From: a virus
Strand: one strand, 5' to 3'
Length of the DNA: 29,816 nucleotides
IMG/VR virus record: IMGVR_UViG_3300044678_001493
Location: 1 to 29,816 of that record
Below are positions 13,446 through 21,264 of this stretch, piece by piece. The notes beneath the pieces were generated by a model. It searched no databases. It had not been told where the DNA came from and saw only the letters and a program-made list of their open reading frames with translations. The translations under genes and the position numbers were made by a program. Numbering within the stretch: position 1 is the stretch's first letter; each line of letters begins with the position of its first letter.

Positions 13446-15137
13446 ATGCTGTTGCTGCTTTTACAGTCAGCAGCATCGGGTACCTACACGCTGGCTGCAA
13501 ATGTAGGTGCTTTCACACTTACTGGGCAAGATGCGAACCCTGAATACGGGCGCAGGCTTAGTGGGGATTTAGGCGCGTTCACTTTAAGCGGACAAGACGC
13601 TACCCTATCTAAGGGAAGGCGACTAACCGCTGACGTAGGCACGTTCACACTTTCCGGACAAGCTGCAAACCTAGAATATGGACGTAGGCTTGGAAGTGAC
13701 GTAGGCACTTTCACACTTTCCGGGCAAGCAGCTAACCTTAGAAGTACAAGAAGAGTAGTCAGTGCTGTAGGCACCTTCACGTTCACAGGTCAGCCTGCGA
13801 CACTTACGTACACTCCAGCAGGTGGCTATACTGTAGTTGCTTCCGTAGGAACTTTCGCCCTCTCTGGGCAAGCAGCAAGCCTAGAATACGGACGTAGGCT
13901 TGGAAGTGACGTAGGCACTTTCACCCTCTCTGGACAAGCTGCTAACCTTAGAAGTACAAGAAGAGTAGTCAGTGCTGTAGGCACCTTCACGTTCACAGGT
14001 CAGCCTGCGACACTCGCACGAGGACGAAGAGTAGTCAGCAATCTAGGCACGTTTACACTCACAGGACAAGCTGCTGGGTTACGTCGCTCGCGCTTACTTG
14101 GTGGTAATGTAGGCGTGTTTACCCTGTCAGGGTCTCCAGCAGGTCTACTTCGCTTCAGGTTTGTACTCGGGGGTGTAGGCGTATTCACTTTTGCAGGACA
14201 GCCTGCTGACCTACGTGCAGGAACGACCTATAGCCTACTCAGCTCAGTTGGCACTTTCTTGTTCGTAGGACAAGGGGCAGGGCTAGCTCCTACCCGCCGA
14301 CCACTTAACCTAGTTGGCGGATACGGAGCTTGGCCAGCAGCAAATCAATTTGGAGCAGACTGGGATTTCCCACTCATGGACCAGTTTGTACAAGACCGAG
14401 GGGACCAAGTTATTTTGGAGGCTGCAATAGCTTGTCCTTTCTGCAGGAAGGGAGACGCTACAGCTTCTTTCAACGAAAAGAACTCTACAGAGGCAACTAA
14501 CCTTCGTTCTCTTAACTGCAATTCCTGTCACGGTGACGGGTTTATCTACCGTAACGCACAGCTTATTACAGGCTTGCTAACTCAGGTTAATGCCGGAAAC
14601 CGCCAACTGTTGGACGTGGGTTTGGCCTTCCCAGGAGACTGTGTGTTCTCCCCAGCATTCGGTGCTCCAGACTTACACGACATGGACAAGGTTACACTGT
14701 GTCTCACAGATGTGCTCAATGAAGGACAAGTCATACAGAGAAACGCTGCATACTTGAGCAACGCAAAGGTGCGACCGACAAGCCTGTCTCCACAAGAAGA
14801 CCGTTTGTGGTACCCCAGTGATGGCTGTGCAGTGTGGTGTGAGGACGAAAACAACGTAGTATATGACGCGGATGTAGACTTTAGACTAGTAGACAACAAA
14901 ATCATTTGGATTGGAAAAAAGCCTAAAGATGGAGTATTCTACGTACTAAAGTACCACTATTACCCAGAGTGGATTGTGTACGCTAGCCCGCTACAGCGAG
15001 TAGACCGTGGACGGGACCTAAAGCAACGTGTGGTACTTCGCAAAAAGCACGTGGCGTTCATGAATTCTACGGACAAAGCAACCCCAACAATGCGCCAGGC
15101 TGAGCAACTAGCGCTAACTGGAAGAGTAAAGATATGA
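13446..15137 (+). CDS. GxFxLxGQxA repeat array fused to a connector-like domain with zinc ribbon
   Basis: This 563-residue protein has two parts. Residues about 19-280 hold 12 copies of a roughly 22-residue beta repeat with the core VGTFTLSGQAA, separated by Arg-rich loops (LEYGRRLGSD, LRSTRRVVSA). Residues 290-563 are a separate globular domain: a short aromatic segment (GYGAWPAANQFGADWDFPL), a four-cysteine zinc ribbon (CPFC at 330-333, CNSC at 358-361), and a beta region ending in YHYYPEWIVYASPLQRVDRGRDLKQRVVLRKKHV, which looks like a neck or head-tail connector protein. Similar GxFxLxG repeats are known in phage minor virion proteins. The gene overlaps the next by ATGA. The repeat part probably projects from the neck; that arrangement is inferred. 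The 210-base internal duplication shows that the repeat number changes. Confidence 0.65.
   Translation: MLLLLLQSAASGTYTLAANVGAFTLTGQDANPEYGRRLSGDLGAFTLSGQDATLSKGRRLTADVGTFTLSGQAANLEYGRRLGSDVGTFTLSGQAANLRSTRRVVSAVGTFTFTGQPATLTYTPAGGYTVVASVGTFALSGQAASLEYGRRLGSDVGTFTLSGQAANLRSTRRVVSAVGTFTFTGQPATLARGRRVVSNLGTFTLTGQAAGLRRSRLLGGNVGVFTLSGSPAGLLRFRFVLGGVGVFTFAGQPADLRAGTTYSLLSSVGTFLFVGQGAGLAPTRRPLNLVGGYGAWPAANQFGADWDFPLMDQFVQDRGDQVILEAAIACPFCRKGDATASFNEKNSTEATNLRSLNCNSCHGDGFIYRNAQLITGLLTQVNAGNRQLLDVGLAFPGDCVFSPAFGAPDLHDMDKVTLCLTDVLNEGQVIQRNAAYLSNAKVRPTSLSPQEDRLWYPSDGCAVWCEDENNVVYDADVDFRLVDNKIIWIGKKPKDGVFYVLKYHYYPEWIVYASPLQRVDRGRDLKQRVVLRKKHVAFMNSTDKATPTMRQAEQLALTGRVKI
13500..14283 (+). repeat. Twelve-copy protein repeat, core VGTFTLSGQAA
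   Basis: The 12 cores are of the form x-V/L-G-A/T/V-F-T-L/F-x-G-Q-x-A, mostly spaced 22-23 residues apart, with one longer spacer near 13810-13840 (residues YTPAGGYTVVA). Early copies are closer to each other than the last three, which are more diverged (for example VGVFTLSGSPAG and VGTFLFVGQGAG). Confidence 0.85.
13671..14014 (+). repeat. Recent 210-base-offset duplication within the repeat array
   Basis: Bases 13671-13804 recur at 13881-14014, offset by exactly 210 bases (70 codons), nearly identically. A run of more than 70 bases covering the RSTRRVVSAVGTF segment is unchanged, while the few differences cluster in the middle and are mostly synonymous. This marks an in-frame tandem duplication of about three repeat units that is younger than the rest of the array. 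Confidence 0.85.
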
Positions 15138-15763
15138 CCGAAGTAGCTCTATATGCTTCGCGATCGACAGTGGCCATCACTGTTGAACTTCCTCTAAAGC
15201 TATTGGACGCCCCAAAGAACCTTAGGAAAAAGCTTCCTGCTACCTTGCGTCGAATCGCAATGGAAGGCAAGTCTTTTTGGAAAGCAGAGGCTGGAAGGCG
15301 ACTAAAGTCTTCCAGGCAAAAGTATCAAGAAGCCATAAGCGTACAGCTGGTGGACGATATGTCGTTTTTCTTGGCGCTTACAGGTCCTTTTGCTTACGGG
15401 ATAGAGGAAGGACGTCCTGCTTTCGACATGAAACCTGGACTAATGAGGAACGCATTACCCTGGCCTCCTAAGAAGAGGAAGTTTCCTCGTGCAATAGCGG
15501 CGACATTGCGCCCCAAATCACCAATCACGCAGTATCGTATCGTTCCTCTGAATGTTCATGGCTATGTAAACTTAACTAAGCCTAGGGTCTTTCGCACCAT
15601 TCATGACCAGACAACTATTGCGCTGTCAGGTCCCAATGCAGGAAAGCCTGCATGGCAGCATCCTGGAAATGTAGGGATTAAATTAGCGGATGAAGTTGTT
15701 CGCGAATTGACGGACAACATCATTCCCAAACACATGAGCAAGCTGCTTACAGAGGTGCTCTGA
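15134..15763 (+). CDS. Head-tail joining / tail completion protein (HK97 gp10-like)
   Basis: This 209-residue protein reads like the gp10/neck completion family. It has an N-terminal helix-rich part (LPATLRRIAMEGKSFWKAEAGRRLK), a beta core with the typical GPFAYGIEEGRPAFDMK segment (about residues 84-100), and a late FRTIHDQT segment followed about 20 residues later by WQHPGN (W174). It ends with a long helix. These proteins sit at the head-tail junction and cap the tail tube. It overlaps both neighbours (ATGA at the start, TGATG at the end), so it is translated as part of a tight neck operon with the terminator-like gene. No metal or enzyme motif is visible. The family is fairly confident; the precise position in the neck is inferred. 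Confidence 0.65.
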   Translation: MTEVALYASRSTVAITVELPLKLLDAPKNLRKKLPATLRRIAMEGKSFWKAEAGRRLKSSRQKYQEAISVQLVDDMSFFLALTGPFAYGIEEGRPAFDMKPGLMRNALPWPPKKRKFPRAIAATLRPKSPITQYRIVPLNVHGYVNLTKPRVFRTIHDQTTIALSGPNAGKPAWQHPGNVGIKLADEVVRELTDNIIPKHMSKLLTEVL

Positions 15764-16833
15764 TGTCTACACTACCCGAAGTAATCTTACAGCGAGCGAT
15801 AATTAATGGGTTTTCTGCTTTACGCAAGGACCCACGGATTATCAACATGCTGTTCAAGAACTTGCCGCTAGCACAGCAAGATAAGATAAAGACTTTCTTT
15901 CTGGAGAAGACAATTGACTTCTCCATCAACTATCCACGCAACGAAATCAAAGTACCTGCAGTTGTAATGTTAATGAAGACTGAGGCCGAGTCTCAGGAGT
16001 TCTTATTCGATATAGTAGGAGTTCCTCCTCACTACGATATGCCAGATCAGTCCATGACCGTGGACACTTTGGGTGGAGGCACAGCTACCACGACCAGCGG
16101 AATGTCAGGTCTTCCTAAACTGGTTTTAGGTGGTTTAAGAGTAGCGTCTCAGATACCTGCGGACGTTACCATTCCTGGTGGACCTACGAACTCAGCGCTT
16201 ACTTTTGTACCCGATGACCAAGACCTGATTAACGAAGTGTTTTCTGTTAGGTCTAGTTGGCCCTGCCTAAAGTTACACGTTGTAAGTGGTGCAGGCGCAG
16301 GCCAAGTGAAGATGATCAATTTAATTTCATCTGATCAACTTGACATAATAGGTACTTTTGATGTAAACTGTAACAATACAAGCGTAGTGGACATCCGCTA
16401 CGGAGATGCATTAGAGGCTCCCTACGGACAACCCGTAAGGTCTTACGCTGCGAATGGTCTGGGACAAATTCGTCTCGGAGCTAACTATGACGGACAGTAT
16501 CAGCTGGAAATTTTAGCTGGTAACCAAGAAGAGGTAATATACCTCTACACTGTGCTAAAGGCGATACTGTTTGCCCAAAGGAAGTTCCTTGAGGCAGAAG
16601 GAATCATGGCCCTAAAGATATCAGGTACTGACTTAGCTCCTAGGTCAGAGCTGCTGCCTGATGAAATCTTTACCAGGACCATGACTCTACAGTTCACCTA
16701 CCCCTTCAACTTCATTGTAGAGAATGAAGTGTTCAAGGCAATTCAGGTTGTTCTTACAAACGTTAATCCTGATACTGCTACCCCTACTCCCAGTGGTTCC
16801 ATCTTAGTGGCTGAGATTGATTTGGAGCCGTGA
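15763..16833 (+). CDS. Tail terminator / neck protein with inserted cassette
   Basis: This 356-residue protein has a split core. Residues 1-100 (PEVILQRAIINGFSALRKDPRIINMLFKNL, IDFSINYPRNEIKVPAVVMLMKTE) and 215-356 (GQIRLGANYDGQYQLEILAGNQEEVIYLYTVLKAILFAQRKFLEAEGIMALKISGTDL, ending in a beta strand) look like one terminator-type fold that gives a measured end to tube and sheath. Between them lies an insert (about 110-215) containing VVSGAGAGQVKMINLISSDQLDIIG and NNTSVVDIRYG, which matches the cassette pattern of the 877-residue protein. It overlaps the previous gene by one base. The terminator role rests on core pattern and on its place directly before the sheath gene. It might instead be another neck ring protein. 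Confidence 0.6.
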   Translation: MSTLPEVILQRAIINGFSALRKDPRIINMLFKNLPLAQQDKIKTFFLEKTIDFSINYPRNEIKVPAVVMLMKTEAESQEFLFDIVGVPPHYDMPDQSMTVDTLGGGTATTTSGMSGLPKLVLGGLRVASQIPADVTIPGGPTNSALTFVPDDQDLINEVFSVRSSWPCLKLHVVSGAGAGQVKMINLISSDQLDIIGTFDVNCNNTSVVDIRYGDALEAPYGQPVRSYAANGLGQIRLGANYDGQYQLEILAGNQEEVIYLYTVLKAILFAQRKFLEAEGIMALKISGTDLAPRSELLPDEIFTRTMTLQFTYPFNFIVENEVFKAIQVVLTNVNPDTATPTPSGSILVAEIDLEP

Positions 16834-16848
16834 TTTGTGAGGAAGTAA

Positions 16849-17073
16849 ATGGCAAAGAATGACAAACAGGAAAGTGTTCCAGAAGCTTCAGTTGGCCCTT
16901 CACCTCAGATAATGGTTCGCGCGCCACAAATAAAAACATATGCGTTTGAACAGTGGGCTAAGCTAAAGAATTTGCCAGCTAGACATCTAAGCGGTATGCG
17001 AGCGTGGTTAGGTGCTGAAGCTAACTTTAAGCACCCACTAGATAAGTGGGACGAACTTTTCAAGTCGTACTGA
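16849..17073 (+). CDS. Small conserved-looking protein before the sheath gene
   Basis: This 74-residue protein has a disordered N-terminus and a helical C-terminal half: FEQWAKLKNLPARHLSGMRAWLGAEAN, then FKHPLDKWDELFKSY. A clear GAGGAAG ribosome site precedes ATG 16849, and 13 bases separate its stop from the sheath start. The Trp/Phe-rich end suggests a short peptide that docks onto a partner protein, perhaps terminator or sheath. I do not recognise a named family. A gene of this size just before the sheath gene is seen in other contractile-tailed phages, so it is probably real. Confidence 0.7.
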   Translation: MAKNDKQESVPEASVGPSPQIMVRAPQIKTYAFEQWAKLKNLPARHLSGMRAWLGAEANFKHPLDKWDELFKSY

Positions 17074-17086
17074 ACAGGAGTGACAC

Positions 17087-19432
17087 ATGGCCAGGTCAGT
17101 AACATATAATGGTATCACTCGGTTTCGTCCAGGTGGAATCACCAAAATAAATGCGGAAGCACTGAATCAAGTCGGTGTTACGGCTGGTGGTGTTTTGGGC
17201 TTGATTGGTGAGGCTGAAGGCGGAGCCCCAGGGTCTGCTTCAGGCTTAGTCGCGTTACGTGACCCCTCTCGTGCTGTTGAGCTTTTCAGAGCTGGTCCGC
17301 TGGTAGACGCTATCAAGCTAGCCTTTCAGTCATCCGGTGACCCTCTTATCCCAGGGGGTGCTGCTCAGGTAGTTGTTTACAAAACAAACGCGTCCACAAG
17401 GTCGCAGGTACACCTGCCATCCTTGTCTTCTCAGCTTTTCACTACTACTGCCACTGCAGGCTCTACCGCAACGTCGGTGAATGTGGCTGCCACTCTCGTA
17501 GCCGGTGCGCTAGTTGACCGCTGGGTACGCGTTGCAATAGCTGCAATTCCTGGCGCCCCTACGTTCTTGCGCCGCATCACGGGAAATACCACGTCTAGCA
17601 TCACTGTTACTCCTGCACTACCCCAGGCACCTGCTGCTTCGGATGTTGTGCTTGTGCACTCGACGTTGATTCGTGTACAAAGCCGAGACTACGGGTTGCA
17701 CACTGCAGCTATCAACGTCACCACGGATTACAATCCAACGGATGAATCCTACCAAGTTGTGACTAACTTTGAGGGTGTACAGCAGATTTCTCCTACGCTA
17801 GGAGGGCAGCTGCGCAATTACCTCCATGTTGTTTACCGTGGTGGGTCTATTGTAGACTCTACGCTAGTAACGTCCGGGTCTACAACATCGGTGATTAACG
17901 TAACCGCAGCGTCGCTAATCTCGGGTGCGCATGCTAACCAAACGTTTGTGCTAAAAGACGCAAGCGGAAATCTAAAAGCGATAAGCAAGATTACGTCTAA
18001 TACTGCGAACGATATCACGCTTGCTGTTGCTCTATCGGCTGTGCCCACTGTGGGTGACATCGTAGAAGCGCTCGGTGTGTCCAACGCTGTTGGTGCGTTC
18101 GCTGGTGCAAGCGGCGTAGCGACAACGTTCACCACGACCATCACGGGAGTAACAGGCGACAACCTGTCAATCTCGATACTGCAGGGCATGACGTTGCGAC
18201 AGCTTGCTACCGCAATTAATGCAAACACAAACTACCTTGCCACCATTCCTTCGGCAATAAATGGCGATGTAGAACTTGCACAGCAGTTCGACTTCGGTAC
18301 TAACACGTCGATAAATATACAGCGGTCGTTCTCCGGTACAGTGTCTACGACTGGTTTCCGCCAGGACATAAAGGAAATCGTTTCTTGGATAAATGACACC
18401 AGCGAGGATTTAATCGCTACTCGCCACGGAGTTGATGTACTGGACGGCAGCGACGGTAACGTGGCTGACTATCCCGGAAGCACTGGAGACTCGTTGCCTT
18501 GGGCATTCCAGCTGTACGATGGAGTTCGAGGAATTTCGTCTAACAGCTCTTTCCAGGCTGGATTTGACGCAATGCTACTTCGCGTTGTTGACGAAGTCGT
18601 ACCCCTGATTGACCAAGACCTCACGAATGAAGGAAACAGCTCCACAGCTACGTGGAGTGCCGTGGCTGCCCAGCTTGTGGACCACGTAACAGCGGCGCGC
18701 GGAGCAGCTGGTCTGGAGCGTGGCGGATGGCTAGGTTTCCGTGGCAATAAGTCGCAGATAATTTCAGCGGCTAATGTAGTCAACGATGCGGATGTAGCAC
18801 TTGTAGCACAAAGTCCAACAATTGTTGGATCTTCAGGCAACCTAGTACAGAAAGGACCAAGAGAGTTGGCAGTCATGGGCGCGTCTATGCGCCTAGGCGT
18901 CAATGAAGTTGGCGAGCCGCTTACAAACAAGTACCTGCGTGTATCTTCACTGACACAGGATTCTTCGTGGGATCCTTCTGATGTTACGGATTCAGGGGAC
19001 TTCATCCAAAACGGAGTGATGTTCGCTGAGACGATTCCTGGCCAGGGAACGAAGTGGGTACGCGATATGACAACGTGGGTACGCGATGACAATCTGGCGT
19101 ACAGCGAGGGCAGTATCCGCGATGTAGTTAGACATGTAGCTTACGGGCTACGCACCACGATCGACCGTAGGTTCACAGGCAGAAAAGCAACACCAGCGAC
19201 AATTGCATCTGTGAAGGACACAGCTAGCACGCTGCTAGAGACCTACAGACAGCAGAACATCATTGTAGATTCAACAGACCCTGCAACAGGCGCAACGATT
19301 CGTGCGTACTACGGGCTAAAGGTATTCTCTTCGGGAGACATCCTTACGCTCAACGTAGGTATCTTCCCTGTTCCCGGAATCAACTTCGAGTTGATTGATA
19401 TTTTCTTGTCCCTCCCAACACAGTCCGCTTAA
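17087..19432 (+). CDS. Contractile tail sheath protein with two inserted cassettes
   Basis: This 781-residue protein is the tail sheath, which contracts to drive the tube through the envelope. The C-terminal 240 residues carry the family signature: GWLGFRGNKSQIISAANVVND, GPRELAVMGASMRLG, LTNKYLRVSSLTQD, then TTIDRRFTGRKATPATIASVKDTASTLLETYRQQNII and a final strand. The N-terminus (GGITKINAEALNQVGVTAGGVLGLIGEAEGG) also fits. Two cassettes of the type found in the 877-residue protein interrupt the domain around residues 117-195 and 255-332 (LRRITGNTTSSITVTPAL; ISKITSNTANDITLAVAL), explaining the large size. Ribosome site CAGGAG precedes ATG 17087. This gene is the best evidence that the phage is a myovirus. 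Confidence 0.92.
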   Translation: MARSVTYNGITRFRPGGITKINAEALNQVGVTAGGVLGLIGEAEGGAPGSASGLVALRDPSRAVELFRAGPLVDAIKLAFQSSGDPLIPGGAAQVVVYKTNASTRSQVHLPSLSSQLFTTTATAGSTATSVNVAATLVAGALVDRWVRVAIAAIPGAPTFLRRITGNTTSSITVTPALPQAPAASDVVLVHSTLIRVQSRDYGLHTAAINVTTDYNPTDESYQVVTNFEGVQQISPTLGGQLRNYLHVVYRGGSIVDSTLVTSGSTTSVINVTAASLISGAHANQTFVLKDASGNLKAISKITSNTANDITLAVALSAVPTVGDIVEALGVSNAVGAFAGASGVATTFTTTITGVTGDNLSISILQGMTLRQLATAINANTNYLATIPSAINGDVELAQQFDFGTNTSINIQRSFSGTVSTTGFRQDIKEIVSWINDTSEDLIATRHGVDVLDGSDGNVADYPGSTGDSLPWAFQLYDGVRGISSNSSFQAGFDAMLLRVVDEVVPLIDQDLTNEGNSSTATWSAVAAQLVDHVTAARGAAGLERGGWLGFRGNKSQIISAANVVNDADVALVAQSPTIVGSSGNLVQKGPRELAVMGASMRLGVNEVGEPLTNKYLRVSSLTQDSSWDPSDVTDSGDFIQNGVMFAETIPGQGTKWVRDMTTWVRDDNLAYSEGSIRDVVRHVAYGLRTTIDRRFTGRKATPATIASVKDTASTLLETYRQQNIIVDSTDPATGATIRAYYGLKVFSSGDILTLNVGIFPVPGINFELIDIFLSLPTQSA

Positions 19433-19452
19433 TAGTTAAGGAGTAATTTCTC

Positions 19453-20691
19453 ATGCCTGCACTTGCCACCGACGTAACTCTGTATCTGAAGAGAGTCCGA
19501 GACGTTCTGCGTACCGGCCCTGGCTACTCCGCTGCGGAGCTTACGCTGGGTTCGGGAACCTCCGCAGTTCGCATCCTTGCACAGGATCCTGGAGTGCGAG
19601 GCAACAGTATTCAAGTAGCCGTCACAGTTCCTGGATCTGGAACGAGCGGCCTTACTGTTAGCGTAAGCGGCTCGGTAATCAGTATCGCGCTTGCTGTAAA
19701 CACAGGCGTGCTGGTACCCGCATCGAACACGTCTACGTTGATTGCGGCCGCTATCAACGCATCTGCTGCTGCTTCGGCGCTTGTACTTGCTGTTGTGCCT
19801 CCCGGCGCAGGTACAGGTTCGCTGTCAGCTGCAGTCGCTGCCACCCATCTGAGTGGTGGTCGCGGCGGCGAAGGCGGCGTAGACACGCTGCCGCTTAACT
19901 TCCTGCGTGCGCAGGACATGGCCTCCGCGCTGGAGCTGCTCATGCTAGCCCTCAATCTTCCAGGTAACCTAACGGCGACTGGAGGCACGGCTACCAGCCT
20001 GTCGGATACCGGCGCGTATGTAGCTAACACGCAGGTCGGTAACACTGTAGTGTTCACCGGTAACGTAACCGCTGCTCTTGCGGGACGTCGCGCTGTTGTA
20101 ATCTCCAACAATGCCAACACCCTGAACTTCGCTACTGGAGCACTTCCTGCAGCTCCTGCAGTAGGAGACACGTACACCATACAGGGTACGTTTGTAGACA
20201 ACGCGATCAACTCACTACTGCAGGGGCGCCTCGGGTTCTCTAACGCTCCACCAGCAAACGTTTACGGAGACAGCCGTATCGTAGCTGATGCTCTAGTAAG
20301 AATCGTTCAGCAACTAGGTGGCGCAACCATCTCAGAGAGTAGACTGTTCTCTGGTACAACTGCTGCTGGCTCGTCGTCGTCTGCTATCAAGCTCAATACT
20401 CGTGGTTTGAACCTCCGTATTGACGAACTCAAGAACCAGAAGCTCGACGTGACTGGATTTGGTATCCGTAAGATTATCTCGAATGACGAGTCTACGGTAC
20501 AGATTGCACCTCCATTCTCTTCGGCACCGGGTTCGGGTGTGACGGCAGTAGTTACTGTACCCGAAGATTCAAGTGACGCGTCCAGGAACTACACGTTTGC
20601 TCCAGGAGGCCAGGCACGCGATAACAGAGCTTTGGCGGAAGTCTTACGTGCCGCTCAGGCCGCAGTAGTAGCTTTCGTGCTACCTACGTGA
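19453..20691 (+). CDS. Sheath/tube-associated protein built of cassettes
   Basis: This 412-residue protein sits between sheath and tube genes. The first 20 residues (PALATDVTLYLKRVRDVLRT) are followed by a type B cassette (about 35-137: RGNSIQVAVTVPGSGTSGL, then ASNTSTLIAAAINAS and HLSGG) like those in the 715-residue neck protein. A short helical core (LNFLRAQDMASALELLMLALNLP) is followed by a type A cassette (174-245: ATSLSDTGAYV, AVVISNNANTLNFATGAL). A second helical piece (NAINSLLQGRLGF, ADALVRIVQQLGG) precedes another A-like cassette (IRKIISNDESTVQIAPPF) and a final helix. A good AAGGAG site precedes the start. It could be a tail-tube initiator or a sheath decoration protein. No known family is recognised for the core. 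Confidence 0.6.
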   Translation: MPALATDVTLYLKRVRDVLRTGPGYSAAELTLGSGTSAVRILAQDPGVRGNSIQVAVTVPGSGTSGLTVSVSGSVISIALAVNTGVLVPASNTSTLIAAAINASAAASALVLAVVPPGAGTGSLSAAVAATHLSGGRGGEGGVDTLPLNFLRAQDMASALELLMLALNLPGNLTATGGTATSLSDTGAYVANTQVGNTVVFTGNVTAALAGRRAVVISNNANTLNFATGALPAAPAVGDTYTIQGTFVDNAINSLLQGRLGFSNAPPANVYGDSRIVADALVRIVQQLGGATISESRLFSGTTAAGSSSSAIKLNTRGLNLRIDELKNQKLDVTGFGIRKIISNDESTVQIAPPFSSAPGSGVTAVVTVPEDSSDASRNYTFAPGGQARDNRALAEVLRAAQAAVVAFVLPT

Positions 20692-20700
20692 TAAACTAGC

Positions 20701-20760
20701 AGTGTGTAAAGGAAGGGTGCAAGTGTCGTCCCCTCCATCATGGCTCTTCCTTTACACGCT
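20701..20760 (+). other. Long hairpin upstream of the tail tube gene
   Basis: Bases 20701-20715 pair with 20746-20760 over 15 positions, with one G-U pair, around a 30-base loop that can pair further (GGG with CCC). It lies 10 bases after the stop of the previous gene and 26 bases before the tube start, with the tube's AAAGGAG site just outside it. There is no T run, so an RNA processing or stability role is at least as likely as termination. Confidence 0.6.
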
Positions 20761-20786
20761 ACCTATCTTAAAGGAGATAGCTCAAC

Positions 20787-21212
20787 ATGGCTGCATCTAA
20801 TACTTTCAGCGGAGCACGAGCCGTATTCTTAATCAACTCGGTACCAGTTGCCTTCGCAGGAGGTGTATCTGGTGAAGAGATGATTGACTACGAGCCTGTT
20901 GACGTCATTCAGTTCCTAGAAGTACGGGAGTTCGTTCCGGTAGCGTACCGTACCAGTCTCAACGCTCAGGTTTTCCGCGTAGTAGGTAACTCGCTTAAAA
21001 AGCTTGGAATTCTTCCACGACAGGAAGAGATCATCACCTCTGGTGACTTAGAAGCAGCAATACAGGATACTGTAACACGGCAGACACTGGCGCTGTTCCA
21101 GGGAGTCAGGTGCTCGGGTCACTCTTTTGACGTCACTGCACGAGGCATAGTACAGGAGAACGTCACATTTGTGTCTATTCGTGTTCTTGATGAGTTTGAG
21201 AATCCTGCATGA
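20787..21212 (+). CDS. Tail tube protein
   Basis: This 141-residue protein forms the inner tube through which DNA passes. It matches the myovirus tube pattern I know: FSGARAVFLINSVPVAFAGGVSGEEMIDYEPVDVI, EVREFVPVAYRTSLNAQVFRVVGNSLKKLGI, then a helix-turn GDLEAAIQDTVTRQTLALFQGVRC, and a closing strand GIVQENVTFVSIRVLDEF. Size is normal, and unlike its neighbours it carries no inserted cassette, as expected for a protein buried inside the sheath. An AAAGGAG site precedes ATG 20787. The gene is bracketed by two long hairpins, consistent with production of a separate stable message for a protein needed in many copies. Confidence 0.85.
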   Translation: MAASNTFSGARAVFLINSVPVAFAGGVSGEEMIDYEPVDVIQFLEVREFVPVAYRTSLNAQVFRVVGNSLKKLGILPRQEEIITSGDLEAAIQDTVTRQTLALFQGVRCSGHSFDVTARGIVQENVTFVSIRVLDEFENPA

Positions 21213-21221
21213 AATAGCTGT

Positions 21222-21264
21222 TACTGTATGGGTACACTACATATGGTGGTGTACCTATACAGTA
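21222..21264 (+). other. 16-base-pair hairpin after the tail tube gene
   Basis: TACTGTATGGGTACAC (21222-21237) pairs with 21249-21264 over all 16 positions, including one G-U pair, around an 11-base loop. It begins 10 bases after the tube stop codon. No T run follows, so it may protect the 3' end of the tube message or be a processing site rather than a simple terminator. Confidence 0.65.

Noticed and set aside
13500-14283. CRISPR-like or noncoding direct repeats
   Set aside because: The repeats are in frame, vary mainly at synonymous sites and encode a regular protein motif.
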